Shown: piece by piece, positions 1 through 12,937 of the stretch
Layout of the letters: every line of letters begins with the position of its first letter
Numbering within the stretch: position 1 is the stretch's first letter
Assembly: GCA_014905825.1 (NCBI GenBank)
Contig: JACGCN010000007.1
Span: 2,075,372 to 2,139,371, forward strand
From: Lyophyllum atratum
Lineage: Eukaryota; Basidiomycota; Agaricomycetes; Agaricales; Lyophyllaceae
Direction: 5' to 3'
DNA length: 64,000 bases
The notes under the pieces: model-generated
Databases searched by the model: none
Seen by the model: only the letters and a program-made list of their open reading frames with translations
Told to the model about the DNA's origin: nothing
Program-made: the position numbers and the translations under genes

Positions 1-2995
1 TGATTGGCTTACGTTGCTCTCGTTGTCAGGATCTTGGGACGATAGCAATGCCTTAGCGATTGCAAAGGTCGCTCAGATGACATTAGACGAGAAGCTTGGG
101 ATAGTGACTGGGACTGGGCAGTTGAGCTCAAAGCGTACGTCTAACCAACCCCCTTGATGTTTCGAACTTGGAGTCTGATACGCAGCTAGGCCGATGCGTT
201 GGCGATACGACCGCCGTTTCGCGGCTCGGTATTCCTTCGTTTTGCTTCAACGACGGCCCGGCGGGGGTACGGCTCAGTAAAGGCGTGACGGGCTTTCCGT
301 CCGGGATCAACACCGCGTCGACGTTCAGTCGGAGACTCATGCGAGCGAGGGGCCAGGCGATGGGAGAGGAGTTTCGGGGGAAGGGCATCCAGTACGTCTC
401 CAGCCACGGACGTCACGATTGAAGGCTTATGTTGCGTCTGTAGCGTGTTCCTAGGGCCTTCCATGGATATTGTTGGTCGTGTTTCTCTCATGCCCGCTGT
501 CTTGGACCAACTAACTGTTGACAGATGCGGAATCCGAAAGCTGGTCGAGGATGGGAGAGGTGCGCGTCGAATCATGCCTACCGATATATTCACTAATCCG
601 AATCCAGTTTCGGACCCGATCCCTATCTGAATGGAGAAGGCGCCTTTGAGACGATTACCGGAGTGCAAAGCGTGGGTGTCCAAGCATGCGCGAAACACCT
701 GATCGCGAATAATCAGGAACATTGGCGTTACGGTCTCTCCGCGAATGTAGATGACCGAACGCTCAATGAAATATACTGGTATCCATTCCTTCGGAGTATC
801 GAGGTGAATACTGCTATACGTTGAGATACTGTCGTCGTGGTTGAATGACTTCATAGGCCGGAGTCGCGTCCGTGATGTGTGCTTACAACCGGTTCAATGG
901 GACGTCGAGCTGCCATAATGCTGGATTACTTGGGCCTAACGGGCTCCTACAGCGGGACGGTTTCAAGGGTACGTACATCACTACCTTTCCTTTGGTCTCA
1001 TTCTCACCGAAGATTCCGACAGGCTATGTGGTGAGTGACTGGGGAGCAACACACGATTCGGCCGCGGAGAACGCCAATGCTGGACTTGATATGGAACAGC
1101 CTGGAGACTACATTGTAATTGGCACGTGTTTTACCTCACCCTTTGGAACTGTATTCCCATTCTGCGCGCAGGCGGTGGTTCGTTCAACTCCCTAACCAGT
1201 GGACTGAAAGGTGCCGTGAACAGCGGCGAAGTCACGACCGGGGTATGAAAATGTTTTTCTTTTTGTATCCATGTCTTGAAAGGGAAACAGAGGCTCAATC
1301 AAATGGTTACACGGATCCTCGCTCCCTGGTATCGATTTGGACAGGATTCTGTGAGTTCAAATTGTGCAACAACACAGCCTCGGACTACCAATGACCATAC
1401 TGTATAGGGATACCCTCCCGTCAACTACGACGCTCAGCATTCTGATGGATCGGGACCCCTCAACCTGGGCGTATCCGTTCGAAGCGATGCCCATACAGCG
1501 CTCGTGCGTGAGATTGCTTCAGCATCCGCTGTCCTCTTGAAGAATAATCGCACCACTACCACCGGTACGCCGTCTGGGTCGACAATCAGGGGGTTACCCG
1601 TAGATGCCTCGAGGATCAAGTCTATGGCCGTCATTGGTCAAGATGCAAAGCTGCCAAATCTGAAGTGCAATGATCTGAACGAGTGTAACGATGGGACTAT
1701 GTCTATAGGGTATGTCACCTCTACGAAGTCAAACATTTCGTGCAGTTCTGACCTGCCGGTTCGAAGGTGGGGTTCTGGGTCGAATTCACTTGAATTTATT
1801 GTACCTCCCATCGACGCTATCACTGCCTTCGTTGGGACCAAGGCTGCGATTACGACATCCTTATCAAATGATCTGACTGCAGGCGTCAACGCTGCGAACG
1901 GAAAAGATGTAGCCTTCGTATTCGTCAACGCGTAAGTGGTTGCTCCCTTCATAACCAATCCCTTCTTGACACTGACAATGTTCGCCCTCAGGATGAGCGG
2001 AGAACTTGGCGCCTACGATACCGTGGTTGGAAACCAAGGTGATAGGAACGATTTAGATCTATGGTGGAAAGGTGGCAGCCTGGTTCGTCCGCGTTGAAGT
2101 CTTTCTGTCTCTTCAATATTGAGCTCCAGATAACAGGTTGAGGAAGTAGCTGCTGTTTGCAACAATACGATTGCTATAATTCACTCCGTCGGACCAATCC
2201 ATCTGGGATGGAATATTCATCCCAACATTACCGGAATCATCTACGCCGGGGCTCCCGGCGAACAGACTGGTCCTTCGATTGTAGACGTTCTGTATGGCAA
2301 ATACAATCCCAGCGGGCGACTTCCTTTCGGTATCGCCGATGTCAGTATCTGATTATAGTTTCATGTCTTGTTTAGTCACTGATAGCTTCCTTCAGAACGA
2401 GAGCGATTATGGTACTACTATCATTTACAACAGCCTCGGTTTCCCAGAGGTGAGTTCGGTCAGTGGCTGTGGGGAACCTTGATCTCAACAACGACGTCGA
2501 TGCTAGATCCCATACACTGAGAAGCTTCTTCTCGACTATCGCTACATGGACTCGAAGAACATTACTCCCCGATTCGAGTTCGGTTTCGGACTTTCCTATA
2601 CCACATTTAACTACTCCTCGTTATCCATCATTGCATCCGGGACCTCACAGGTTATCAAGTTCACGGTAGCAAATACTGGTGCATTTGCGGGCACAGAGAT
2701 ACCGCAGGTCTACCTTGCGTATCCTGCGAGTGCAGGAGAACCAAAGAAGGTTTTAAGAGGGTTCGAAGAAGTCATCCTGGGTGTTGGGGCGAGTTCGTTC
2801 GTGAGTATCACCCTGAGCACAAGGGACATGAGGTAGGCCGCCGGTCATTTGTTGGTTTCTGACGGGTAGCTGATCAATCATTACGCTCGCAGTATTTGGG
2901 ATACCCCGAGCCAGAAATGGGTTCGGCCTACAGGAACATTCACGGTCTTTGTAGGGGCGTCGATCAGAGATATCAGATTGACTGGATCGTTCTAG
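1..2995 (+). CDS. GH3 beta-glucosidase, 5' partial
   Basis: Secreted-type beta-glucosidase of glycoside hydrolase family 3, releasing glucose from cello-oligosaccharides or beta-glucans. The start lies left of the window; a splice acceptor near 29 opens the first visible exon ([14 protein letters not shown]). Many short introns interrupt it; joins near 135-189, 392-443, 560-607, 802-854 and about 970-1021 restore the family blocks [44 protein letters not shown] and [12 protein letters not shown]. The Asp of SDW (codon about 1037) is the catalytic nucleophile by family knowledge. The second half has the alpha/beta sandwich ([32 protein letters not shown]) and a C-terminal fibronectin III-like domain after [13 protein letters not shown]. 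The stop is TAG at 2993-2995. No inactivating change is seen. Family assignment is firm; the exact substrate is not. Confidence 0.93.
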
Positions 2996-3111
2996 CCTAG
3001 CGGACGTGTAATGCATGAGACGTTGGAAGATAAACCCACATTTACTGCTCCAACAGTTGACTCGAGCATCGCGAGCCTATATTCTGCCAAGGACATCACC
3101 CTCCTGTGCTT

Positions 3112-3360
3112 TCAACTTTGGTCATATATTCGAGGATAATTCCCGATCAAGACTAGATACTGCACGCCGATGGCCAAATAATACACCACTCTCCACGAGG
3201 CAGACTCTGCGATGATTACAGCTGGGACTCTTGCGATGAGAATGCCGAAGAGAAGGCCTGAGAGAACCACAGATATTGCTGTCGCTTGCCGGTCAGGAGG
3301 GGCGAGGTCGGTTGCAAGGGGGCTTTTCGTCGCCCTTCGATTGAGACGGATGCTGGCCAC
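3112..3360 (-). pseudogene. MFS transporter fragment (remnant)
   Basis: A short minus-strand stretch resembles one part of fungal major facilitator transporters: a DLAPPDRQATAISVVLSGL loop and helix followed by WRVVYYLAIGVQYLVL. A full transporter would need about 450-550 residues and 12 helices; only about 70 residues in two or three hydrophobic helices are visible, and I could not assemble flanking exons on either side (stops appear within about 100 bases upstream, and the frame ends after NYPRIYDQS). I read it as a degraded relic. A hydrophobic minus-strand segment at 3573-3650 could be a further piece but shows no motif. Confidence 0.55.
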
Positions 3361-3639
3361 GATATAATGTATTGCTGCCTAGCATATACTCCTCGTCATC
3401 ATGCATCGCGACACTACCGTGGTCTGGATACTACTCACAGAGGTTGGGCAATTATGCGATGGATCAGCCATGTCTGCCAGACGAGTAGATGGCGTCCGGC
3501 CAATCCCTCGTCTTCAAAATTCATTATACGCCATCGTAGTCCGACGTACCCACAAGAAATCCTAGATCTGGATCAACTGATTATGTCTGGAAATGTGCAG
3601 AACGACTTTGTCCTGTACTCGACTGTGAAGTGAATGATA

Positions 3640-5100
3640 GCGATGATCGACCCCAAGGCAATAAGGCGTAAGTAGAGGGTAGAATTGAACTCGTCGAGAG
3701 AACCTCCGAAACAATCCTCTGGATTCCCGTTATTCCCGGAGATGTTTTTCACAGCGTTTAGTCTGCCAGAACCTGGTTTCACGAGGGAAATGCGATGTCG
3801 ATGAAGCCTCAAGAGGACATTTTGAGCAGCCTAGGGTCAAACGCATCAAGCAGATGCTAAAAGGAGCCCAAGAAGTCGAAAAGCAGCGGAGGGATGGGTC
3901 GAGTTTGGCTTGCGGGGCTCCGCACGGAAAAATCACCCGGCCCGCCGATCTGATTGGCGTTGTTAGGCCTCGACGTGCCTTCACTAAGTTCACTTTGCTT
4001 TTACTCTTGCCACCCTCCTATCGTCAGATAATGACCTTCGCGAGCACCCAGCTGGCTGATTGACTTCACACAACACTCCTTAGAACCTATGTAGCTGCTG
4101 CGGAAAGTCTGGGAAGTTTGAACCCGTTCATTGAGAATCGATAACGCGCCACGTGGGTCGTCAATTTGAGAAGAAAGAGCGTATGGTGACGAATATTCTC
4201 TCGTAGCTGGACGTGAAGGTATGAACTTCTCATGTCGTACGCATATTCAAGTCGCTCTCCATTCTAACAGGTTATATTGTCTAGTCTAGGACAATAGTTG
4301 TGTGGTGACGGTCAGGAGAGTGGTGACGGTCAGGAGATACATGCACTGATAGCTATCGTAGATCAGGAGGTCGACACCTTGCGAACAAAGCCCTGTGGAA
4401 GTAGAAGTGTCCGGACTCTCCCCGCACCTGCCGCGTGTTAAGTCGCAGCTCTACGCGGAGTTTACCCAATCGCAAATTCTTGTTCTTATCGGCAATGGCA
4501 ACGGTCCAGCGGACACATGGCGCATTCACAGCAGAGCGCTTATTTTGATCGGCGATGCCGGTTGTCGACATAGTTTGCTCATCGCCATATCCTTGGCCGA
4601 GGATTCGCGAATTGGTTGACTGAATTTCAGGAATCACATGCTTCCCATCATATGATGCTACAGCAGGCTATCTACCATCTCGGCCGTCGACGCGGTAGTG
4701 TCGTTGCTTTAATTGACCACCTCAGGAGCCAAGTCTCGTCAACGTCCGAAATGCGTTGTATGGGGCACTCAAACGTCCGCTTACTAGGCACGGGGCTGAA
4801 CGAAGATGCTCAGCAGTCCCTCTACACGAGAACACGAAGCTCGTTCGAGACGCCATCCATATGGCGAAGCTGTCGGTTGACCGTACACCTGTGAGCTTCT
4901 AGGTCATATCAAGGGGTCATTTGTTGAAATTTTCGCCGACTTCCCAAAACAAGGTTCCTAGACGACGCCGGATGATCGATCCGTCGTCAGTTGTTCGCGT
5001 GCATCGGGACTTGGTACTGCATGGAAACTATGCATGACCTCGGTATGATCTGCTCGTGAATATGTGCCCAAAATAATAACCTCGCTTTAAAAGGTGATCA
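3640..5100. other. intergenic region, no gene seen
   Basis: Only short overlapping reading frames on both strands, none with recognisable composition, signal peptide or consistent exon structure. It holds one 18-bp tandem duplication (4303-4338). The right edge should include the promoter of the GH30 gene; a TTTAAAAG box lies about 45 bases before its ATG. Confidence 0.6.
4303..4338 (+). repeat. 18-bp tandem duplication
   Basis: Two adjacent copies of TGGTGACGGTCAGGAGA plus one base (4303-4320 and 4321-4338), differing only at the last base. Intergenic; likely a simple slippage duplication. Confidence 0.85.
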
Positions 5101-5131
5101 AGCTTCGACTCGGTTCAAAAACATCGCCACC

Positions 5132-7574
5132 ATGCGCGGGTCCTACATCTTCTCGCTCCTTGTGGTTGCTCAGCCGATCGCTTCCCAGCAAATATGGGAC
5201 ATCGTAAGTCTTTTTGAATGTCCTGATTGCCTCCATGCACTAATGCAATATACAGTGGCAGACGACTTGGGACCGGTCAAAGCTCCTGACTTCCCTCGCA
5301 CCATCAGCGGCGATCAATTTCGTTGCCCCGGGTGCTATTGGCGACGCGAACATCATAGTTTCAGACTCCCAGCTGTTCCAATCGATGGCTGGGTTCGGAG
5401 CGAGCCTCAGTGAGTCGATGCATGACGCCCGTCGTATACTGCATCCAACCCTGATATCTATCCTCAGCGGACTCGTCGGCCCTGATCTTAAATAACTTGA
5501 AGGTACGAGAATTGAGGCCTTGTGCTGAGTTTTACAATTGACTCGACTTGATTGTAGTCGAAAAATAATGCGAACTACCATGCCTTGCTCAACTACATGT
5601 TCAACTCGGGTGACGGTGCAAACGCCGCTGGGTTGAACTACCTCAGAGTGCCCATCGGCGCGTCTGATTTTTCTGCGTCAGGTGTGTTCGCGTGCGTTCA
5701 GCGGGTATTATATAGATGCTTACATAGTCTCAGCATACAGCCTAGACGACACGAGTGGCGACACCGCTTTCAACAGCTTCAACATCGACAGGGCACCTTC
5801 TTACCTCTTCTCGGTCCTTCAGGATATCAAAGCTATCAACAGCAACATCAAAGTTCACCTCCTTCCCTGGTCTCCTGTACGTCCCCGTACACACCTTCTC
5901 GAGTGGCCTCTGATATCCTCTACCAGCCCGCCTGGATGAAGGACAGTGGAACCATGAATGGCGGAAATTTGAAGTCTCAGTATGTTGGCAACTGTAAGTT
6001 TATATCGCACCTCCATAGTCATCAGCGACGCTTACACGCACATCAGACGCTACCTACCTCCTCAAAGCAGTCCAAGGATTCCAGAACAAGGGAATTCCTA
6101 TCTATGCGGTCGGTATTCAGGTAAGCATAAGCATTCCGTGAGCTTGAAACGCAGTAATGCTAAGCAGAGAAACGTAGAATGAACCGCAAAATAGCAACCC
6201 GACCTATCCTTCCTGCAACATGACACCTACCATCGAAGGACAGATCGGATCTGGCCTTCGCACCCTCCTGAACAACAGCGGACTATCCGGCGTCAAGGTC
6301 GTCGGGTATGAGGTATAACTCACGGGTACCTTTCTTGCTCCGCGTCTGACCCCGTGGTTTGTAGCATAATTGGAACAATGCCGGTACATACCCTGTTCAG
6401 CTGGTACGTTTCAACTTCACAGCCTACGAGGCAGCTCAGCTCAGCCTTCATTAGATGCAAAGCGCCCCAAACGCTTTCGCCGGCGTCGCTTTCCATTGCT
6501 ACGAAGGTAGTGTGGCCAATCAGGATTCCTTCCACAACGCTTTCCCCAACAAAGTAGGCATCGCACTCCATATTCTGACTTCGCTTGATAGTTGATCTCT
6601 ATATATCCAGGAAATCTATTTCACTGAGTGCACTGGGACCATCGGTTCCGACTGGTGGAGTGATATCAAGGTGAGATTTCCAGTTTGTGCATCCTGAGCA
6701 TTGCTGATCATTCGACAGTGGTACATGGATAACCTGTACGTTAATGACATCCTCTTCGATACCTAGTATTAACACTTAACTATTTCTTAGCTGGATCGGC
6801 AGCGTCGAGCACAACGCAAAAGCGGTATGATATCCATGCTGTCAGATCTGGCTAGTGACATTCTAAGCGGTACTTTGTGACGCAGGGCTTGATGTGGAAT
6901 CTTGCTCTCGACGGAAGCGGTAACCCCAAGTTCCCTGGCACGAACAGCTGTGGAGGCGGGTGTCGCCCTCTTGCGACCGTCAACAGCGACGGAAGCTATA
7001 GCCTGAACCAAGAATGTGAGTCTACCCATGAACTCTCGATTATCGACCCTCGCTTACATGAACACCAATAGTTTACTCCATGGCTCAAGTTTCCAAGGCC
7101 ATCATTCCCAAGGATGCTGGAGGACCCTACGGTCAGAGGATCGGCGTTTCTGTCACAGGAAACCTGAACTGGGCCCTACGTGTCGGCGCGTTCGTGACCA
7201 GGCGAGTGTCTTCTACTGACTGGCTGCGTTACTCCTTGGTTGTCCTCAACTGTAAGTGGTGCATTTTTACGTGCTATTCGATACTAATGAGCTTATAGGG
7301 GACGACAACGCTTCTTCATCGTGGAATCCTACTCCCGTCAGAACAACTATTGCTTTCAGGGGGGCCCAGGTGAGGTCGTTATTTCGGACTTCCTCGATAG
7401 CTTACTGAGCTCAATCGCCAGGCAACCTACACGTTCCCCGTGGGCGTCACGACTCTCTGGTGGTTTGCCCCCGCGACTAGCACGTCTGGCTTCGCGGATG
7501 GTGTCTTCCGTTTCAATGCGACAACTACGCGTCCCGATAACGCTACAGCTTTCAATAAGACCTCCGGGAACTAG
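5132..7574 (+). CDS. GH30 endo-beta-1,6-glucanase-like enzyme
   Basis: Glycoside hydrolase family 30, most like the fungal beta-1,6-glucanase (pustulanase) branch; glucosylceramidase-type activity is the alternative. The ATG at 5132 opens a signal peptide (MRGSYIFSLLVVAQPIASQQ). The gene has about a dozen short introns. Conserved blocks in order: FQSMAGFGASLTDSSALIL, GLNYLRVPIGASDFS, IKVHLLPWSPPAWMKDSG, YAVGIQNEPQ (Glu of NEP is the acid/base), VAFHCYEGSVANQ, IYFTECTGT (Glu is the nucleophile) and SVEHNAKAGLMWNLALDGSGNP. The C-terminal beta-sandwich ends VGVTTLWWFAPATS. Stop TAG at 7572-7574. Both catalytic Glu residues are present. The product is expected to be extracellular and to act on fungal or oomycete wall beta-1,6-glucan, either remodelling or recycling. 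Confidence 0.92.
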
Positions 7575-8216
7575 GTCGGGGCTTCTGGACCTGCAGCTCC
7601 TTGTGATACCCTATTTTTATGCTGGATGGTATTAGGATAAAGAAATCGAAATTAGTATCTCGGCGATATCAGTATGAGAGATTTCGAGACTCGTGCATCT
7701 TTCGTTCGCGTGAGCCTCCTTTGCAGACCATCCTATGTCGGCATCTTAGATCAGCACCGCCCTAATCCTCCAGCATTCATCAAAGGACGAGGGTCCAATC
7801 AAGGTATATATGGAACCTCATCAGCTTCAAGTGCCACCGCCTCAATCATTGGTCGTCGCTGCCGATCCTATTCCCCAGTTTCGGCAGGTAAATGTCTCGA
7901 TCCATCATGTCATACTGATCTATCGATCTATCATGGACCCACTGAAACGGACATCGCATCTTGTTGTTCGCAGAAAATCTCCTCGTTCTTCACCTGCGGG
8001 AAAGTTGGGATCTATGATATTTCTGACTACCGTTCATTCTGTCCGAAGGTACACACGATATTCTTCCTAGCGTGAAACTTCCATCTAACAAAAATCATGA
8101 TGAAAAGATTTCTGGCGTCTGTTTCCGCTTATAAGGACGACTTTCATCATCTTAAACACTAATAACGCTGGACGTTTCCTTCTTTTCCGATACTAGGCTG
8201 GACCTCCTTCCACAAG
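7575..8216. other. intergenic, overlapping unsupported frames
   Basis: Two overlapping plus-strand frames (7674-8075 and 7810-8070) have no recognisable motif, no signal peptide and no agreed exon structure; I do not call them genes. A TATAAGG box at 8130-8136 lies 87 bases upstream of the next ATG and probably belongs to that gene. Confidence 0.5.
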
Positions 8217-8739
8217 ATGCATATTTCGTATCTGCTCATCCTCGTAGTTGCGGCATTCGTGGGCTTGCATCAGATGCATATGGTCGCCCATGCACTCCCA
8301 GTCCCAATATCGCCAACTCCTCGCCTCGAAAAGTCCATAACCCGCCGAAAACTCAAAGCTTCTACGCCATCCAGTGGAGCTCCTCAACAAGTTGAATTCA
8401 TGCCCGTCAATATAGGCAAGCCCGGAAAGTACGCAACGATGCTAGTGTATTTTCTGCTAAGCTAATCACGAGCATTTGTTAGATGCACCACCTTGCGTGC
8501 GAACAACCCGGAAAAAAACCCGGCCGCCTACCCCCATGGACTGGGCTAAATGTCGAAGTAATGCGGGGGTTGGTTGGCAATATCGAAGACGCTGTTATGG
8601 GATGGAGGGCGTTCTGGCGTTGACAGCACCTTCTCCGCAAGGCCTGTGTTTCTTTAACCTAGAGGGCTGGGTGCTTCCACCCCCGACCCCGGAAACCCCG
8701 ATACGGCTCCCTGGAGACCCAAAGCCTAAGTTTACCTAG
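8217..8739 (+). pseudogene. small secreted four-Cys protein, frameshifted copy
   Basis: Paralogue of the gene at 25424-26014. The ATG at 8217 opens a signal peptide (hydrophobic ISYLLILVVAAFVGL). An intron at 8429-8482 matches the paralogue in length (54 nt) and phase (2). The second exon should carry RPPTPMDWAKCR, then GVGWQYRRRCYGMEG and GLCFFN, as in the paralogue, but the spliced frame is off by one: the run of seven A at 8512-8518 appears to hold one base too many, so the literal frame ends soon after at a TAA. The downstream frame is open to a TAG at 8737-8739. Either a real frameshift (pseudogene) or a homopolymer sequencing error. Function unknown; the pair looks like small secreted or effector-like proteins with four conserved cysteines. 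Confidence 0.7.
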
Positions 8740-10150
8740 GTGTCCTAGACCAAGTAGAGATATTCTTAGGGTGGCGAACAAGAGTGTTGGTGCGGGTCGT
8801 GAAACTCGATATGTAGAATTTGCATGTCTGATACCTGGTTACTTACCTTGCTTGTTGTATTTGGGAGAGATTTATTTTGGGGCGTAACAAATATCGGGCT
8901 CAAATCGGGCTGTGAAAATGATCGCTTGACAGTTTGTGTGTTACGCGTTGTTTACGCGTTGTTTGGCCTTGTTCTACTTTCCAGGAAGCGTTGCTCTTGA
9001 GTCCAGCTCTTACGCTTCTACAACTTGGTTATCATTACTTTCTCTACCTGCCTCATCTCAAAAAAAGCCCTTGTCAGCAATCACTATCTCCTCCGAGTGT
9101 TCTTATCCAAACGCCCATTCATCTGCAGCGGACTGGCAGTTAATTCTTTCGTCATGACCACGATGGCCACGCCGCCACGGATCCATACGGTCAACTATGC
9201 TATGGTGATATCTATGTATGTTATCTATGACTCTAATTCTTCTTGGCTTTGACGGAATTTTCCCTTATTTTTCAGCGAAGATACCGTGAGGGTCAGATAG
9301 AGCACAATTGTATACGCGAGTAGTGTCCGTCCATTGTCACAGCGTTGTAAGTCGAGCTCACATCGAACTGAGATAGTCACTGGATTATTGAACCGCCATT
9401 CTAGGCACTCTCTACATGAAAATATGAGCGCCAGTACAGCGCAGCAATACTCGTCACTGATCCGCCAGGACCGTCTATTCCGTGGCTCTCCGGTCCCCCT
9501 CGGCCCCACATATCCCAAGTTAACGGCTCCCGAAGTCCTTATTCTATTGTCCAGTTCGAGGCCCATGCTGGCTTTAGACACTTCTGTGCCTTGATACTCA
9601 GGCTTTCTCCCTATCGCCACCTTCCCTGGGTTCCAACTTCACCGAAATAACCTTCCTGTCATCCTCGAGCCTGCGACCCTTCAGGATGCAGCTCGATGCT
9701 CGTACACAGGTGCTGCCGATGGGTGATACGGGGGCGTAGGAAGCTCAATCTGTCATAGGTGGAACTTCCTTCACTCTCATGGGTACTAGGATTTTCGGAC
9801 AACATCGGGAACCGATAGTCTCTCTTATCCTCAGCGCCTATTCTGAAGGTTGACGCCTAAAACGCGCCCAATGAGTCAGCCGGACGCATGGCAACAAATG
9901 TTGATGGCGCTCATGATCTCCGAGGTCCACGGGGATCACCTAGGGGCTCTCTTTATAATCGATTAGCATGCACAGCAACACATCCCAACGCGGCTCTGAT
10001 AGGCTATAGCGAATACGACACATAGTTCATTCCGTCGCCGCAGTCTCCGACGTTGATCTGCTAGGTTACCTGGCCCCAGCGACGCCAAAGCAGAGCTTAT
10101 GGTCCACGGCGTTGGTAAGGCGAATCACAATTAACACAATCGGCTCCGCC
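8740..10150. other. intergenic region, no gene seen
   Basis: About 1.4 kb with only short unsupported frames (for example minus 9225-9620 and plus 9334-9594, which overlap each other). No domain, repeat or signal peptide stands out. The right end leads into the TATA box of the first DUF6699 gene. Confidence 0.55.
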
Positions 10151-10157
10151 TTATAAG
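10151..10157 (+). promoter_or_regulatory. TATA box of DUF6699 gene
   Basis: TTATAAGC at about 10151-10158, 65 bases upstream of the ATG at 10216, a usual fungal spacing. Confidence 0.5.
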
Positions 10158-10215
10158 CCCAACTCTTCAGCGCAGCTCACCTCCCTTCACTACCTCCACC
10201 ACTAGATCCCACAAG

Positions 10216-11180
10216 ATGTCAGGCCCATACGTTTACACACCAGCTCCCGGTGTGCAACATACAGCGCCATTCCACCAAACTCCATATTATGCTCCGTCAC
10301 CCCACCCTGGCACCCCATTCATCCCCGACTCAGCCTTATACCCCAACTCTCCGTATTCCAAATCCGCCTCACTACATCAATCGCCCCATCGCGGAGGCAT
10401 CCCACTGCCCAGCTCAGCCCCGCCAGATCAATTCGCGTTCCCATGTCAAGGTGTCGATTCCGATCCACACCCTGGGACAGATGGTATCGCGAACGCCGCC
10501 CATCATGGCACGGAGCCGACGATGGCCAGTGGCTCCAAGCCCCGCCCACGTACCCAATCGGATTCGGACTCAATCGTCGCCATTCCTTCGGTGCCTCAGG
10601 ACATGCACCTCCACAGTTCGGTGCAGGAGGGTTCTCCCCCAATAGCCTGTTCACGCACTTCTACGTGAACCCATGGATCAACGCTGAGTCCCCACGCGCC
10701 GACTTCTTCTTCGATCTCTCGCTTCCCACTTTCACTCCGCTGCGGCTGTACGGGCCTGGACAGTCAGGCCTTATGGGATCGGAAGAGATGATGCAGCCTG
10801 CGACGCATCCGCCCATCACCCGTCTACGTATCGTCTGCGATGCGCTACCGCACTGGCCCTGCGAGCTCCAGCTGGACCCGTATCAAACGGGGGGCTATCA
10901 GCCGCCGCCGATCTCACTGCAGGATGTGTTGGTGGCTGTACACCGCAATATGCACAGGCAGATAACGCATGCGGATTGGGGGCGCTTGAGTGAGAAGGAG
11001 GAGGTGGCGGTGTCGAGGGCGTTCACGAGGAGGTGCCAAACTGTTCCGACGACATTTGACTCGGAGAGGGCGAAGGGCGTGAAGAGGGTGGATTATTTGC
11101 TGGGGAAGACCAGGATGATTGGGTTGGTGAGGGTTGCGAGGTCCGAAGGCTGGGATGTGATGAAGCTGATCGTTGAGTGA
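10216..11180 (+). CDS. DUF6699 domain protein (copy 1)
   Basis: Member of DUF6699, a family of unknown function expanded in Agaricomycetes. The ATG at 10216 opens a Pro/Ser/Tyr-rich disordered N-terminus. The frame then changes to one that runs to the stop at 11178-11180. A 44-nt intron at 10437-10480 (GT...CAG) makes the join in the right phase, giving ...PPDQFA-WYRERRPSWHG. It is short, so the junction is tentative. The domain follows: FVNPW-like YVNPWINAESPRADFFFDL, PITRLRIVCDALPHWPCEL, ISLQDVLVAVHRNMHRQIT, W.RLSEKEE, and the closing GVKRVDYLLGKTRMIGLVR. No catalytic residues are known for the family. Two more copies occur at 13.6 and 19.5-20.8 kb. Confidence 0.82.
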
Positions 11181-12930
11181 GCTGTTCTCGATGGGTGGGC
11201 CGGCGGCTTAGCATGCGTGGTCTTGGGGAGGTCGGACCGAGGACAGATCGTCGCTGGATGATATACTCAGAGAGACTTGAGTTTGGGTTATATTCTTTGG
11301 TCAATTGCGACAGACACTGCGCGTCGTTCAGGGATCTATGGTTTTAATTTTATGGATAAACATATGCTGTGTACTTTTAACTCACATGGGCTTGTACATT
11401 ATATCAAACGATGCTTGGATCTGTATTCGAGGTGAAGAAGGTATGCCTTCATGGCACTTTACTGACTTTCTGAATGGGCAAGAGCTGTAGAGATACTTTG
11501 GAGACTAGCACATCAATTGAGACAACCTGTGCGCCGTGCGGTCTGACTGAAATTCCACGTGGTCAGCGGAGTTCAAACATCTATGGTCCGTGCTCCCCAT
11601 GGATCACGCCCATGTTGATGTTCTCTTCCACAAATCCTCGACGCGACTGGACGCGTTTATACGCGTTTTCTACGAGAAGTTCTTGTACTTGCTAGCATTT
11701 GACTACCCTCGCCCAGCCTGGTAAGTTGGACTCCGTTTTCATCCGTGTCAATAGTACTGAACGGGGCATCGATACAGTAGAACAGCATGAGCGCCAGATG
11801 ATGAACTACCAGAGGCTCGATTCTCTTGAGCTGCACTCGAGCGTCATGTCGATTTTCCCTCAGTAAAGTGGGTCCCTTGATGGCCTGTATCGTTTTTCGT
11901 GTTGCGTCGCCAATGGCCATCCATTTGCGTCGTACTATTGAGTAAATTATAGCCGTCATAATCCAGGATCTGCCAGGTTCTCATTTCGTACCGCAAATAG
12001 CCTTGTATGGCCATCCCTATCACGACCCCCTGCTCACGACATCAACCCCACCATGCGACCCCACCATGCTCTGGCATGGGATGATCAGCTCGTCACAGAG
12101 ACCGCCTATCAACGCCTTCCCTCCCATTCACCCGTGACGGGTCGATTCCAAGCCTAACCCAGTGCGCTCTGGCCTCACCATGATTTAGTTGCCGACCACG
12201 CACTCTTCCCGTTTCAGGTATACAGTCGGCGCGCCGCGGGCGGCTTGGTTCGGTTCAATGCGCACTACGCCTCCGCCAAACTCGGGATTGTTTGGATTGC
12301 CACCCAGGTCGTCGGATCTTCTGCAATCTCAAAATTCCGGCGACTAACGATCCCTGCCCTGCGTCACCGTCGATCATGATCGAAAGCCCCCCGTTCCGTG
12401 CTACGTTGCGATCCCGGAGGCCGAGCTCTCAAGATCTCATTCCCGATCCTACAAGTTTTCGAGAATTTGGCAAATCCCCGGCTCAACAGGACCCAAAATC
12501 CATTCTTTTGGATGAGGGCCGCAGGAAGTTTTGTTATCTTCGTTTCGTCCGATTTCAGAGGATGATTCATGTGGGTAGCAGCCCTCAACCCCCGAGGAAA
12601 TACGTTCTGAGTGACGCATTGAATTCCCCATTCTTGTAATACGACCGCGGAGACGGGTTAGCTTAGTTGTGGCCCGCGAGCATCTGTGAAACCTCCGGCG
12701 CTGGATGTATTGCCTGTTCGATTGGCTTCGTTCCGATCGTTGCGAGTGTATCTGTCGCATGGCGTACAAGGAATTTAACATTTTCGTTGCGAAAGCTCTG
12801 CGTGAGGTTTGCATTGCTGCATCGAGATTCAACACGAGGATTTGGGCTTCTCCGTGGATTTGCAATTAGAAGTGTCCCATAAATCCCCATAAATGCCGAG
12901 TTTGCGGCGTTCGCATCCGACGTGTCATCG
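11181..12930. other. intergenic region, no gene seen
   Basis: About 1.75 kb with small frames on both strands, none with motif support. Several minus-strand frames between 12449 and 12974 overlap, but the composition and lack of splice-consistent extensions argue against a gene. Confidence 0.5.
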
Positions 12931-12937
12931 TCACCGG

